Shown: positions 33,362-41,039 of the stretch, piece after piece
Layout: the number at the start of each line of letters is the position of its first letter
How positions within the stretch are numbered: the stretch's first letter is position 1
Assembly (NCBI RefSeq): GCF_022647665.1
Contig: NZ_CP071872.1
Span: 3,100,001 to 3,164,000 of the forward strand
Source: Streptomyces formicae
GTDB lineage: Bacteria > Actinomycetota > Actinomycetes > Streptomycetales > Streptomycetaceae
Direction: 5' to 3'
DNA length: 64,000 nt
Program-made: the position numbers and the translations under genes
The notes under the pieces: generated by a model
What the model saw: only the letters and a program-made list of their open reading frames with translations
Told to the model about the DNA's origin: nothing
Databases searched by the model: none

Positions 33362-33894
33362 CCGCATTGCCCCACCCGCCGGCCGCCGAGCTCGAACGCG
33401 TCTGGGACCGCCACACCGACAGCGAGTTCGTCACGCAGGACGTCGACGCGACGATGGCCACGATGACGGACGACCCCGTCGTGCTCCATGTGCCCACCGC
33501 CATGGGCGCCCGCGGCGGCCGCGCCGTGCGCGACTTCTACGGACGCTGGTTCATCGGGCACAACCCGCAGGACTTCACCATCGCGCCGGTCACCCGCACG
33601 ACCGGGCCCGACCGCATCGTCGACGAGATGCTCGTCTCCTTCACCCATGACGTCCCGGTGCCCTGGGTCCTTCCCGGTGTCGCCCCGACCGGGCGGCCGG
33701 TCGCCGTCGCCGTGATCGCCGTCGTGTCCTTCGACGGCCCGCTCATCGCGAGCGAACACATCTACTGGGACCAGGCGTCGGTGCTCGGGCAGACGGGGCT
33801 CATCGACGCCGCGGCCATGGCCCGGCTGCCCGTGGTCACGGACCAGCGCGCCACCCTCGCCGGCGGTCCGCTCAACCGGCTGGCGGAGGGCTGA
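33358..33894 (+). CDS. NTF2-like/SnoaL-type protein
   Basis: A 178-residue cone-shaped-fold protein: DVDATMATMTDDPVVLHVPT, VRDFYGRWFIGHNPQDF, EMLVSFTHDVPVPWVLPG and FDGPLIASEHIYWDQAS. SnoaL-like proteins include cyclases, dehydratases and isomerases. Its ATG overlaps the stop of the hydrolase gene (ATGA), so the pair is probably co-translated and metabolically linked. Confidence 0.85.
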   Translation: MTALPHPPAAELERVWDRHTDSEFVTQDVDATMATMTDDPVVLHVPTAMGARGGRAVRDFYGRWFIGHNPQDFTIAPVTRTTGPDRIVDEMLVSFTHDVPVPWVLPGVAPTGRPVAVAVIAVVSFDGPLIASEHIYWDQASVLGQTGLIDAAAMARLPVVTDQRATLAGGPLNRLAEG

Positions 33895-33919
33895 GCACGC
33901 CTGCCGGGCGTACGGCCCG

Positions 33920-35551
33920 TCAGAGCGCCGTGCCGAACGCCTGGGTCCACCAAGGGCCGCCGGACGCGTCGTGGACGCCGATGCCGAGCTCCTTGAAGGA
34001 GCAGTTGAGGATGTTGGCGCGGTGGCCCGGGCTGTTCATCCAGGACTCCATCACCGACGCCGGCGTCTGCTGGCCGCGCGCGATGTTCTCGCCGTACGTG
34101 CTCCAGCTGTAGCCGGCCGCGGTGATGCGGTCGCCGGGGTCCGTGCCGTCCGGGCTGGTGTGGTCGAAGTAGTCGCGGGCGGCCATGTCGGCCGAGTGGC
34201 CGGTGGCCGCCGTCGCCAGCTCGCCGTTGGCGCTGACGGGGCCGCAGCCCGCCTTGGCGCGCTCGGCGTTGACGAGCGCGAGGACCTGCTGGGCGGGGCC
34301 GCCGCTCGGCGGCTCGGGCGCGGGGTCGGGCTGCTGCGGGGTGGGGGTCGGTTTCGGTCTCGCCGTGGTGGGGCGGGGTCTCGGCGCGGCGGTCGTTCTG
34401 CTCGGGCTCGGCGAGGGGGAGGCGGATGCCGAAGGGCTCGGGGACGACGGCGACGGACTCTCCGGTTCCGAGGGCGGCAGCGGGGAGGCCGGGGCCGCCG
34501 CCGAGGCGGGCGGGGCCGCGTCCGTGTCCGGGGCGGTGAACAGGCGGACCGCTCCGCCGCCGATGACGAGCGCGGCGACGGCGGCGGCCACGGTGGCCGT
34601 ACGGCGGCGGCGTCTGGCCCGCTCCCGGCGCGCCTGTGTACGGGCCGGGGCGGCCGACCCGCCCGCTGCGGCGCCCCCGCCCGGCCAGCGGCCAGGGGCG
34701 GCGGACGCCATGCCGACGAGCTCCGGCGACGCGAACGCCCCCAGGTACGTACCCGCCAGGGACGCCGCCACCGGCACCAGGGCGAGCCCCACGAGCAGGC
34801 CCTCGGCGGGCACCAGGCCGGACCAGTGGCCCGCGCAGACCGTGCAGTCGCGGGCGTGGCGGGCCAGGCGCTTGCGCCAGAGGGCCGAGGGTATGCCGTC
34901 CCAGGCGGCGGCCATCGGCTCCAGCAGCACACAGCGCGGCTCGGCCGCCAGCGCGCGGACCACCACACGGGCCGTCTCCAGCTGGGCCTTCATCCGCTGC
35001 ACCCGCACCGCCGTGTGCTGGGGCGTCAGCTCCAGCGCAGCCGCCACCTCCGCCCGCGACAGCTCCCCGGCGGCCTCCAGCCACCACAACGAGAGCAGCG
35101 CCCGGTCGTCCTCGTCCAGCCAGCGGGTCGCCTCGGCGGTCTCACGCCGCTGGCCCGAGAGGCCGAGCCGGGTGATGGTCAGGTCCACGAAGTCCACGCC
35201 GGGGTCGACGACGTCGTACGTACCGTCGTGCGAGCCGCCGTACGCGCCCTCCAGGCCGCCGCCCGCGGGGATCGCGCCGGACCGGCGCTCCCGCCAGTGG
35301 CCGCGTATCTGGTTCATCGCGATCGCCACCAGCCAGCTGCGGAAGTTCTCCGGGCTGCGCAGCCCGTCCAGGCCGCGAAGGACGCGGAGCATGGTCTCCT
35401 GCACCACGTCGTCCACGTCCGCGTGGCCGTTCAGGGCGCGGCCGACGATGTTGTAGACCAGCGGGAGGCACTCGGCGACGAACCGGTCCTGTGCCTGCTG
35501 GTCCCCGGCCTGTGCCGCGGTGATGGTCGCGGCTTCGCGTTCGCTGCTCAC
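33920..35551 (-). CDS. ECF-type sigma factor fused to a zinc-binding motif, membrane helix and CAP/SCP domain
   Basis: A 543-residue multidomain protein. Sigma region 2 covers about residues 25-90 (DVDDVVQETMLRVLRGL, SWLVAIAMNQIRGHWRE) and region 4 about 135-200 (LSRAEVAAALELTPQHTAVR). An anti-sigma-like HxxxCxxC (HARDCTVC, His232 to Cys239) follows, then a membrane helix near 318-335 preceded by RARRRRR, a Pro/Ser/Thr-rich wall-spanning linker (about 340-420), and a C-terminal CAP/SCP domain with YFDHTSPDG, YSWSTYGENIA and SWMNSPGHRANIL. The charge pattern puts the sigma part inside and CAP outside. It could be a self-tethered sigma factor released by proteolysis. Confidence 0.88.
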   Translation of the reverse strand: MSSEREAATITAAQAGDQQAQDRFVAECLPLVYNIVGRALNGHADVDDVVQETMLRVLRGLDGLRSPENFRSWLVAIAMNQIRGHWRERRSGAIPAGGGLEGAYGGSHDGTYDVVDPGVDFVDLTITRLGLSGQRRETAEATRWLDEDDRALLSLWWLEAAGELSRAEVAAALELTPQHTAVRVQRMKAQLETARVVVRALAAEPRCVLLEPMAAAWDGIPSALWRKRLARHARDCTVCAGHWSGLVPAEGLLVGLALVPVAASLAGTYLGAFASPELVGMASAAPGRWPGGGAAAGGSAAPARTQARRERARRRRRTATVAAAVAALVIGGGAVRLFTAPDTDAAPPASAAAPASPLPPSEPESPSPSSPSPSASASPSPSPSRTTAAPRPRPTTARPKPTPTPQQPDPAPEPPSGGPAQQVLALVNAERAKAGCGPVSANGELATAATGHSADMAARDYFDHTSPDGTDPGDRITAAGYSWSTYGENIARGQQTPASVMESWMNSPGHRANILNCSFKELGIGVHDASGGPWWTQAFGTAL

Positions 35552-35568
35552 GCGGTGTCCACTCTCTC

Positions 35569-36114
35569 TCAGTTCGGGAGCCTGTCTCCTCCGACACAGG
35601 GGAGACGCTCCGCCTCCGCCGCGATAACGGAAACCGGGTCACCGACCGGATAACCGTGCGCGGCGACGGGCGGCAGGGACAGCCCGGGGCGCCAGGCGCG
35701 CAACACGGCCGCGGAGGGCGGGAACAGCTCGGTGGGCAGGGCCTGCGGCCGGTACCACTCCCAGCGCACGATCTTGTCCGGCTCGGTCACCTCCGGTTCG
35801 CCGCGGGCGTCCGTGACCAGGCCCGCCGCCGAGATCCTGGGCATGCCGAGCGCACCGTCGAGGACCACGGCGACGATCCGTACGTCCTGGGGCCGCACCC
35901 GCAGCGCGGTCTCCTCGGCCAGCTCCCGCGCCCCCGCCTCCTCGAAGCTCTCGCCCGGGTCGACCTTGCCGCCGGGCAGCTCCCAGCAGCCGTTGTGGGC
36001 GAGGCCGAGGAGGACGCGGCCGTCCGGACCGACGACGATCATGCCGATGCCGGTCAGTCCGTTCGGCGCCGGGCAGGCCCGTGCGGGGCGCTCGGCCGGG
36101 GAGTGGGTCACCAT
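35569..36114 (-). CDS. Nudix hydrolase
   Basis: A 181-residue Nudix protein. The full Nudix box is present, from GGKVDPGESFEEAG through ARELAEETAL (GX5EX7REUXEEXGU pattern, with Thr-Ala-Leu at the end). Members hydrolyse nucleoside diphosphates linked to another group, for example oxidised dNTPs or ADP-ribose. The substrate cannot be told. It lies 17 bp upstream of the sigma-CAP gene on the same strand, so the two may be co-transcribed. Confidence 0.9.
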   Translation of the reverse strand: MVTHSPAERPARACPAPNGLTGIGMIVVGPDGRVLLGLAHNGCWELPGGKVDPGESFEEAGARELAEETALRVRPQDVRIVAVVLDGALGMPRISAAGLVTDARGEPEVTEPDKIVRWEWYRPQALPTELFPPSAAVLRAWRPGLSLPPVAAHGYPVGDPVSVIAAEAERLPCVGGDRLPN

Positions 36115-36202
36115 GGGGGCGATCGTACGGGCTGTCGAATGGCCGCCGTGCGGGACCCGGCATACCGTTCTTCCGGTGGATCAGACCCGCGGAGGTACGA
36201 CC

Positions 36203-36973
36203 ATGAAGATGTCCACGCCCGTCACCGGCGGACCGTGCTGGGCCGAGCTCGGCACCAGTGACATCGCGGCCGCGCAGTCCTTCTACGGAACGGTCTTCGG
36301 CTGGCGCATGGCGACCGATCCACGGGCCGAGGCGGGCGGTTACACCATGGCCCGGCTCGGTGAGGCGGCCGTCGCCGCGCTGACCCCGCTGTACCAGAAG
36401 GAGCAGCCCACGGCCTGGACCGTCTCCTTCGCGACCAACGACACGGACGCCACCGCGACGGCGGTCACCGACGCGGGCGGCGCCCTGCTCACCGGGCCGA
36501 TGGACGTCTTCGAGGAAGGCAGGTTCGCGGTGGTCGCGGACCCCGAGGGTGCGGTGTTCTCGCTCTGGCAGGGCCGCAGCTTCGCCGGCGCCGAACTGCT
36601 CGACGCGCCGGGCGCGCTGGGCTGGGTCGAGCTGCTGACCCGCGACCCTGCCGAGGCCAGGCGGTTCTACACCGCGGTGTTCGGCTGGAGCGTGACCGTC
36701 TCGGAGCACTACACCCAATGGGGCGTCGGGGACCAGGACTTCGGCGGCATGCTGCGGATGCTCGACGAGCGCTTCCCGCCCGAGATGCCCGCGCACTGGC
36801 TGCCGTACTTCGAGGTGACGGACGTCGACGCGACCGCCCACACGGCCTCCGGCGCGGGCGGCGGCGTGCTCCTCGAACCGACGCGGATGGAGGACGGGCT
36901 GCGCTTCGCCGTGCTCCACGACCCGCAGCGCGCGGCGTTCGGCGTCCACACGCCGCCCACCGCGAAGGGCTGA
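36203..36973 (+). CDS. VOC-superfamily (glyoxalase/bleomycin-resistance-like) protein
   Basis: A 256-residue protein of two tandem VOC modules, starting at ATG 36203 with a GGAGG site. The modules begin CWAELGTSDIAAAQSFYGTVFGW and LGWVELLTRDPAEARRFYTAVFGW. Each ends in a beta-strand typical of the fold (FAVVADPEGAVFSLWQG and RFAVLHDPQRAAFGVH). Such double-module proteins in Streptomyces resemble hydroxylase CddA-like or dioxygenase-like members. No function can be assigned. Confidence 0.88.
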   Translation: MKMSTPVTGGPCWAELGTSDIAAAQSFYGTVFGWRMATDPRAEAGGYTMARLGEAAVAALTPLYQKEQPTAWTVSFATNDTDATATAVTDAGGALLTGPMDVFEEGRFAVVADPEGAVFSLWQGRSFAGAELLDAPGALGWVELLTRDPAEARRFYTAVFGWSVTVSEHYTQWGVGDQDFGGMLRMLDERFPPEMPAHWLPYFEVTDVDATAHTASGAGGGVLLEPTRMEDGLRFAVLHDPQRAAFGVHTPPTAKG

Positions 36974-36977
36974 CCGC

Positions 36978-37019
36978 GGGAGCCGGGAGCCGGGAGCCGG
37001 GAGCCGGGAGCCGGGAGCC
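36978..37019. repeat. Six tandem GGGAGCC units
   Basis: Six perfect copies of the 7-bp unit GGGAGCC lie between the VOC stop and the stop of the convergent phosphoesterase gene. The unit is a likely slippage product, so copy number may vary between strains. Confidence 0.9.
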
Positions 37020-37029
37020 GGGCGCAGGC

Positions 37030-37854
37030 TCAGCGCAGCACCGTGGTGGGCAGCGCGGGCCGGCCCTGCGGCCGCTCCCGCCACTCGCGGGGGTACCCCA
37101 CCGACACCTCGTGGAAGGGCACCCCGTCGTGCCGGGTCGTACGGGGGATATGAAGGTGCCCGTAGACCATCGCCCGCGCCCGGTGCCGGATGTGCCAGTC
37201 GGCCGTGTGCTCGGTGCCGCACCACAGCGCGAACTCGGGATAGCGCAGCACCCGCGTCGGCTCGCGCACCAGCGGATAGTGGTTGACCAGCACGGTCTCC
37301 AGCTCCGCGGGCACGGCCGCGAGCCGCGCCTCCGTCAGCTCCAGCCGGGCCCGGCACCAGGCATCCAGGCTCGGATACGGGTCCGGGTGCAGCAGCCGCT
37401 CGTCGGTGCAGACGACGTGCGCGCTCCGCGCCTGCGCCAGGGCCTCCTCCTGGGTGGTGGTGCCGTCCGGGCGGAAGGTGTAGTCGTACAGCACGAACAG
37501 CGGGGCGATCGCGACGGGCCGCCCGTCCTCGCCCGTCCACACCGGATACGGGTCCTCGGGCGTCAGCACGTCGAGTTCGCGGCACAGCGCCACCAGCAGC
37601 TCGTAGCGCTCCACGCCGCGCGCCTGCACGGGGTCGGCGGAGACCGTCCACAGCTCGTGGTTGCCCGGTGCCCAGACGACCCTGGCGAACCGGTCCCGCA
37701 GCAGTCGCAGCGCCCACTCGATGTCCGGCACCAGATCGCCGACATCGCCCGCGACCAGCAGCCAGTCGTCGTCGGCCGCCGGCCGCAGCGCCTCGACGTG
37801 CTTGCGGTTCTCCGGGTGGTTGACGTGCAGATCACTGATGGCGAGCAGAGACAT
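37030..37854 (-). CDS. Calcineurin-type metallophosphoesterase
   Basis: A 274-residue phosphoesterase from the ATG at 37854. Motifs of the metal centre are all present: AISDLHVNH, GDVGD, WAPGNHELW, VNHYPL and VYGHLHIPR. Substrates in this superfamily range from phosphoproteins to cyclic nucleotides and cannot be predicted. The neighbouring HATPase/hypothetical pair on the same strand ends upstream at 37920, leaving a 65-bp gap, so it may be part of the same transcript. Confidence 0.9.
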   Translation of the reverse strand: MSLLAISDLHVNHPENRKHVEALRPAADDDWLLVAGDVGDLVPDIEWALRLLRDRFARVVWAPGNHELWTVSADPVQARGVERYELLVALCRELDVLTPEDPYPVWTGEDGRPVAIAPLFVLYDYTFRPDGTTTQEEALAQARSAHVVCTDERLLHPDPYPSLDAWCRARLELTEARLAAVPAELETVLVNHYPLVREPTRVLRYPEFALWCGTEHTADWHIRHRARAMVYGHLHIPRTTRHDGVPFHEVSVGYPREWRERPQGRPALPTTVLR

Positions 37855-37919
37855 CGCGACCCCCGTGCGTGGACAGCCTGCCGGACACTGGGGCGATCCT
37901 CGCACCCAGCGGCCGTGGT

Positions 37920-38351
37920 TCAGGCTCCCTGGGCGCTTCTCAACCCGTAACTCGCCCAGGCGGGCGCGGTTCCCGTGATCTGGCAGATCATCAGATAGAG
38001 CGGGATCGGCGGGGTGTACGGGCTGGCGTCGTCGGGCCAGTGGATCAGCCGGGGCGCCGCCGGCACATAGGCGCCGCGCGAGTAGTACGAGGGCAGCGGC
38101 CAGGTCAGTTCCGTGTCGGAGCCCGCCGGGACGATCCACCACCACCAGTCCGTGTCCGAGTAGACACAGCCCGTGTGCGGCAGTCTGGACAGCATCCGCA
38201 TCCCGTGCCGGGCGGGCACCCCCACCGCGTCGTAACCCAGCGTGGCGGGCAGTCCGGGCGGTACGTCCAGGCGCAGCTCACCGGGGTCGCCGGCGCGCTC
38301 CCGCCCCCGCTCCCACCTGCGGGAGAGCGGGCCGCCCACGCTCCTCAGCAC
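37920..38351 (-). CDS. Conserved hypothetical protein coupled to HATPase gene
   Basis: A 143-residue protein from a GTG at 38351, which overlaps the end of the HATPase gene by seven bases. Features are GELRLDVPPGLPATLGYDAV, a Trp run (DWWWWIVPAG), and LPSYYSRGAYVPAAPRL. Such proteins commonly follow abaA-like ATP-binding genes in Streptomyces. I see no domain of known function. Confidence 0.75.
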   Translation of the reverse strand: MLRSVGGPLSRRWERGRERAGDPGELRLDVPPGLPATLGYDAVGVPARHGMRMLSRLPHTGCVYSDTDWWWWIVPAGSDTELTWPLPSYYSRGAYVPAAPRLIHWPDDASPYTPPIPLYLMICQITGTAPAWASYGLRSAQGA

Positions 38352-38848
38352 GTCCGCCCCGCGTCGAGCGCCAGCTCGGCCCAGACGATGCGGCCGGGGC
38401 CCGGCCGGGCGTCGTGCGCGCCCCAGGCGCTGCTCACGGCGTCCACCAGCAGCAGCCCGCGGCCGCGCTCCTCCTCCGATATCCGGCGCAGCCGGGGCTC
38501 GCCGGGCGGGCAGCCCTGGTCCTGCACCGCTATCCGCAACTGCCCCTCGGCGTCGTGCAGTTCGCACAGCACGCGCTCGCTCGCGGTGTGCACCACGGCG
38601 TTCGTGAAGAGTTCCGACGCGACCAGCGCCACCGCGTCCAGGGGGTCCCCGCCGATGCCCCAGCGCCGCATCCGCTCATGGATGAGCCGGCGGGCCCGGG
38701 CGACCGACTCGGTCCTGCCGGGCAGCTCGAATCCGAAGCGGCGGACGGCCTGCACGGGGGGAACGGGGGACACCGGGCGATACGGGGCGTACTGACCCAC
38801 GAGCTGGGGGCGGAGCGCGTTACCAGGAGCCACGACCGAGTCCTTCAC
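38345..38848 (-). CDS. RsbW-like ATP-binding (HATPase) regulator
   Basis: A serine/threonine-kinase-like ATPase domain protein of 167 residues. The N box is VALVASELFTNAVVHT, the G1-like region is VQDQGCPPG, and the G2 region is ERGRGLLLVDAVSSAWG. Many streptomycete copies pair with an XRE regulator and a DUF397 protein, as here (divergent gene at 39046). The start may be GTG 38848, or GTG 38833, which has an AAGGA site at good spacing. Confidence 0.88.
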   Translation of the reverse strand: MKDSVVAPGNALRPQLVGQYAPYRPVSPVPPVQAVRRFGFELPGRTESVARARRLIHERMRRWGIGGDPLDAVALVASELFTNAVVHTASERVLCELHDAEGQLRIAVQDQGCPPGEPRLRRISEEERGRGLLLVDAVSSAWGAHDARPGPGRIVWAELALDAGRTC

Positions 38849-38952
38849 GGTGGGGGAGCGATGCCGGACATGCCTGTCCCCGAGCAGGGCATGCCAGCTT
38901 CGTGAACTGGTTCACCGAGCCACTCTCCACCCGGACGCGACACTTGGCAAGA

Positions 38953-38977
38953 GGCACTCTGAAAATTGCAGAGTGCC
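38953..38977. promoter_or_regulatory. Inverted repeat GGCACTCTG-AAAATTG-CAGAGTGCC
   Basis: Perfect 9-bp arms flank an A/T-rich 7-bp spacer in the divergent region between the HATPase and XRE genes. This is a good candidate for the binding site of the XRE regulator, with autoregulation and control of the HATPase gene. Confidence 0.7.
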
Positions 38978-39045
38978 GTGTTCTCGGGGAAAGTGGCATG
39001 GCACACTCGTCCTGACATCGAGAACAGCGCGTGGGGAGGTCTGTA

Positions 39046-39906
39046 GTGAGCGAGCCGCGGTCGGCCCCCACCGTGGGACAGGTCGTGCTCGGCAAGCGAC
39101 TGCAGGATCTGCGGGAGCGGGCCGGCCTGAAGCGCGAGGAGGCCGCCAAGGTGCTCCGCGTCGCCCCCGCCACCATCCGCCGGATGGAAATGGCCGAGGT
39201 CGCGCTGAAGATCCCCTACGTACAGCTGCTCCTCAGGGCGTACGGCATCGCCGAGGCCGAGGCCGAGGGCTTCGTCCAGCTCGCCGAGGAGGCCAACAGG
39301 CCCGGCTGGTGGCAGCGGTTCCACGACGTCCTGCCCGGCTGGTTCAGCATGTACGTCAGCCTGGAAGGGGCCGCCGGCCTTATCCGGGCCTACGAACCCC
39401 ACTTCGTCCCCGGACTCCTCCAGACCGAGGAGTACGCGCGCGGTGTCATGCGCAGCGGAGCGCTCGGCGCCACCAGCGCGGAGGACATCGAACGGCACGT
39501 CGCGCTGAGGATGGAGCGGCAGTCCCTGCTCACCAGGGCCGAGGCCCCCAGATTCTGGGTGATCATGGACGAGACGGCGCTGCGCAGGCCCGTGGGCGGC
39601 CCGCAGGTGATGCGGGCCCAGCTCGACCGGCTGCTGGAGGCCGCCGAACTGCCGAACGTCACGCTCCAGGTCGCGGAGTTCGCGACCGGGCCGCACCCCG
39701 GCACGTACGGGCCGTTCGTCCTCTTCCGGTTCGCGGTGCCCGAACTGCCCGACATGGTGTACAGCGAGTACCTGACCGGCGCCGTCTATCTCGACGCGCG
39801 CCCCGAGGTGGCGTCCCACCTCGAGGTCATGGACCGCATGGCGGCCCAGGCCGCCACCGCACAACGCACGAAGGACATCCTCCGGGGCGTCCGCAAGGAG
39901 CTGTGA
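39046..39906 (+). CDS. XRE-family regulator with DUF5753 domain (abaA-like cluster)
   Basis: A 286-residue protein from GTG 39046 (GGGGAGG site). The helix-turn-helix is LGKRLQDLRERAGLKREEAA plus VAPATIRRMEMAEV. DUF5753 follows, with RAYEPHFVPGLLQTEEYARGV, MERQSLLTRAEAP and NVTLQVAEFATGPHPG. The DUF397 gene starts immediately after the stop. With the divergent HATPase gene and hypothetical gene this forms an abaA/whiJ-type cluster, a class tied to development and antibiotic control. Confidence 0.9.
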   Translation: MSEPRSAPTVGQVVLGKRLQDLRERAGLKREEAAKVLRVAPATIRRMEMAEVALKIPYVQLLLRAYGIAEAEAEGFVQLAEEANRPGWWQRFHDVLPGWFSMYVSLEGAAGLIRAYEPHFVPGLLQTEEYARGVMRSGALGATSAEDIERHVALRMERQSLLTRAEAPRFWVIMDETALRRPVGGPQVMRAQLDRLLEAAELPNVTLQVAEFATGPHPGTYGPFVLFRFAVPELPDMVYSEYLTGAVYLDARPEVASHLEVMDRMAAQAATAQRTKDILRGVRKEL

Positions 39907-40143
39907 ATGGATCGCATATACAACGGCATGCCTGCCCGCGAGCTGGGCTCGGAGGGCTGGCACAAGCCGTGGAGCGGCGGCAACGGCGGCAACTGCATCG
40001 AGGCCATGAAGCTGGCCGACGGCAGGGTCGCGGTGCGCCAGTCCGCCGACCCTGACGGCCCCGCGCTGATCTACACACACGGCGAGATCGCCGCTTTCAT
40101 CCAAGGTGCCAAGTCCGGTCAGGCAGACTTCCTTCTGACGTGA
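39907..40143 (+). CDS. DUF397 protein
   Basis: A 78-residue protein beginning directly after the XRE stop (TGA then ATG). The core is WHKPWSGGNGGNCIEAMKLAD followed by VAVRQSADPDGPALIYT, typical of DUF397 with a single Cys. It is the likely partner of the XRE regulator upstream. Confidence 0.9.
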   Translation: MDRIYNGMPARELGSEGWHKPWSGGNGGNCIEAMKLADGRVAVRQSADPDGPALIYTHGEIAAFIQGAKSGQADFLLT

Positions 40144-40225
40144 CCGGGACACAACCCCCCACGCAGTGAGCGCAGTTCCGTTCGTCCCTTCGCCGACCAC
40201 CGTCGCAGACCCTTGGAGACGCCAG

Positions 40226-41035
40226 ATGACCGGGCAGGACCCCACCGCCGTACACATCGACACCAGCAAGCCCCACCCGGCCCGAATGTACGACTGGTTC
40301 CTCGGCGGCAAGGACAACTACCCGGTCGACGAGGAGATGGCCAGGCAACTCCTCCAGCTCGACGCCCGCGGCCGGGACATGGCCCGCGTCAACCGGGCCT
40401 GCATGCACCGCGCCATCCGCTGGCTCGGCGCCAACGGCATCCGCCAGTACCTCGACATCGGCACCGGCATCCCCACCGAGCCCAATCTGCACCAGATAGC
40501 CCAGGAGGTCGCCCCCGAGTCCCGCGTCGTCTACTGCGACAACGACCCGATCGTGCTCGCGCACGCCGAGGCGCTGCTGCGCAGCACGCCCGAGGGCGCC
40601 ACCGAGTACATCCAGGCCGACGCCCGCGACCCCGAGGCGATCCTGGAGGCCGCGGGCAAGGTCCTCGATTTCTCGAAGCCGATCGCCCTGTCGCTGCTGG
40701 CGCTGCTGCACTTCGTGTCCGACGAGGACGGTGCGTACGAGCTGGTGGACCGGCTGGTCCAGCAGCTCGCGCCCGGGAGCTACCTCGTGCTCTCCCACAC
40801 CACCGGGGACTTCGACCCGGCGAAGGCGGAGCAGGCCCGCGCCATGTACACGGCGCGGGGCCTCACGCTGGCGCTGCGCACCCGCGAGGAGTTCGCGCGC
40901 TTCTTCGACGGACTCGACCTCGTCGAGCCGGGCGTCTCCCTGACCGCCGACTGGCACCCGGAGCTCGGCGAGGTCATCGAGGTACCCGGCGACGAGCCGA
41001 TCCCGGGCTACGCGGGCGTCGCCCGCGTCCGCTGA
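40226..41035 (+). CDS. SAM-dependent methyltransferase (PF04672-type)
   Basis: A 269-residue methyltransferase of the family common in Streptomyces clusters with XRE/DUF397 genes. The N-terminal signature is SKPHPARMYDWFLGGKDNYP. The SAM site is YLDIGTGIPTEPNLHQIAQ, then VVYCDNDPIVLAHAEALL and YIQADARDPEAIL. The ATG at 40226 has TTGGAGA upstream; an upstream GTG at 40166 is in frame but less likely. The substrate is unknown. Confidence 0.9.
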   Translation: MTGQDPTAVHIDTSKPHPARMYDWFLGGKDNYPVDEEMARQLLQLDARGRDMARVNRACMHRAIRWLGANGIRQYLDIGTGIPTEPNLHQIAQEVAPESRVVYCDNDPIVLAHAEALLRSTPEGATEYIQADARDPEAILEAAGKVLDFSKPIALSLLALLHFVSDEDGAYELVDRLVQQLAPGSYLVLSHTTGDFDPAKAEQARAMYTARGLTLALRTREEFARFFDGLDLVEPGVSLTADWHPELGEVIEVPGDEPIPGYAGVARVR

Positions 41036-41039
41036 CGTC

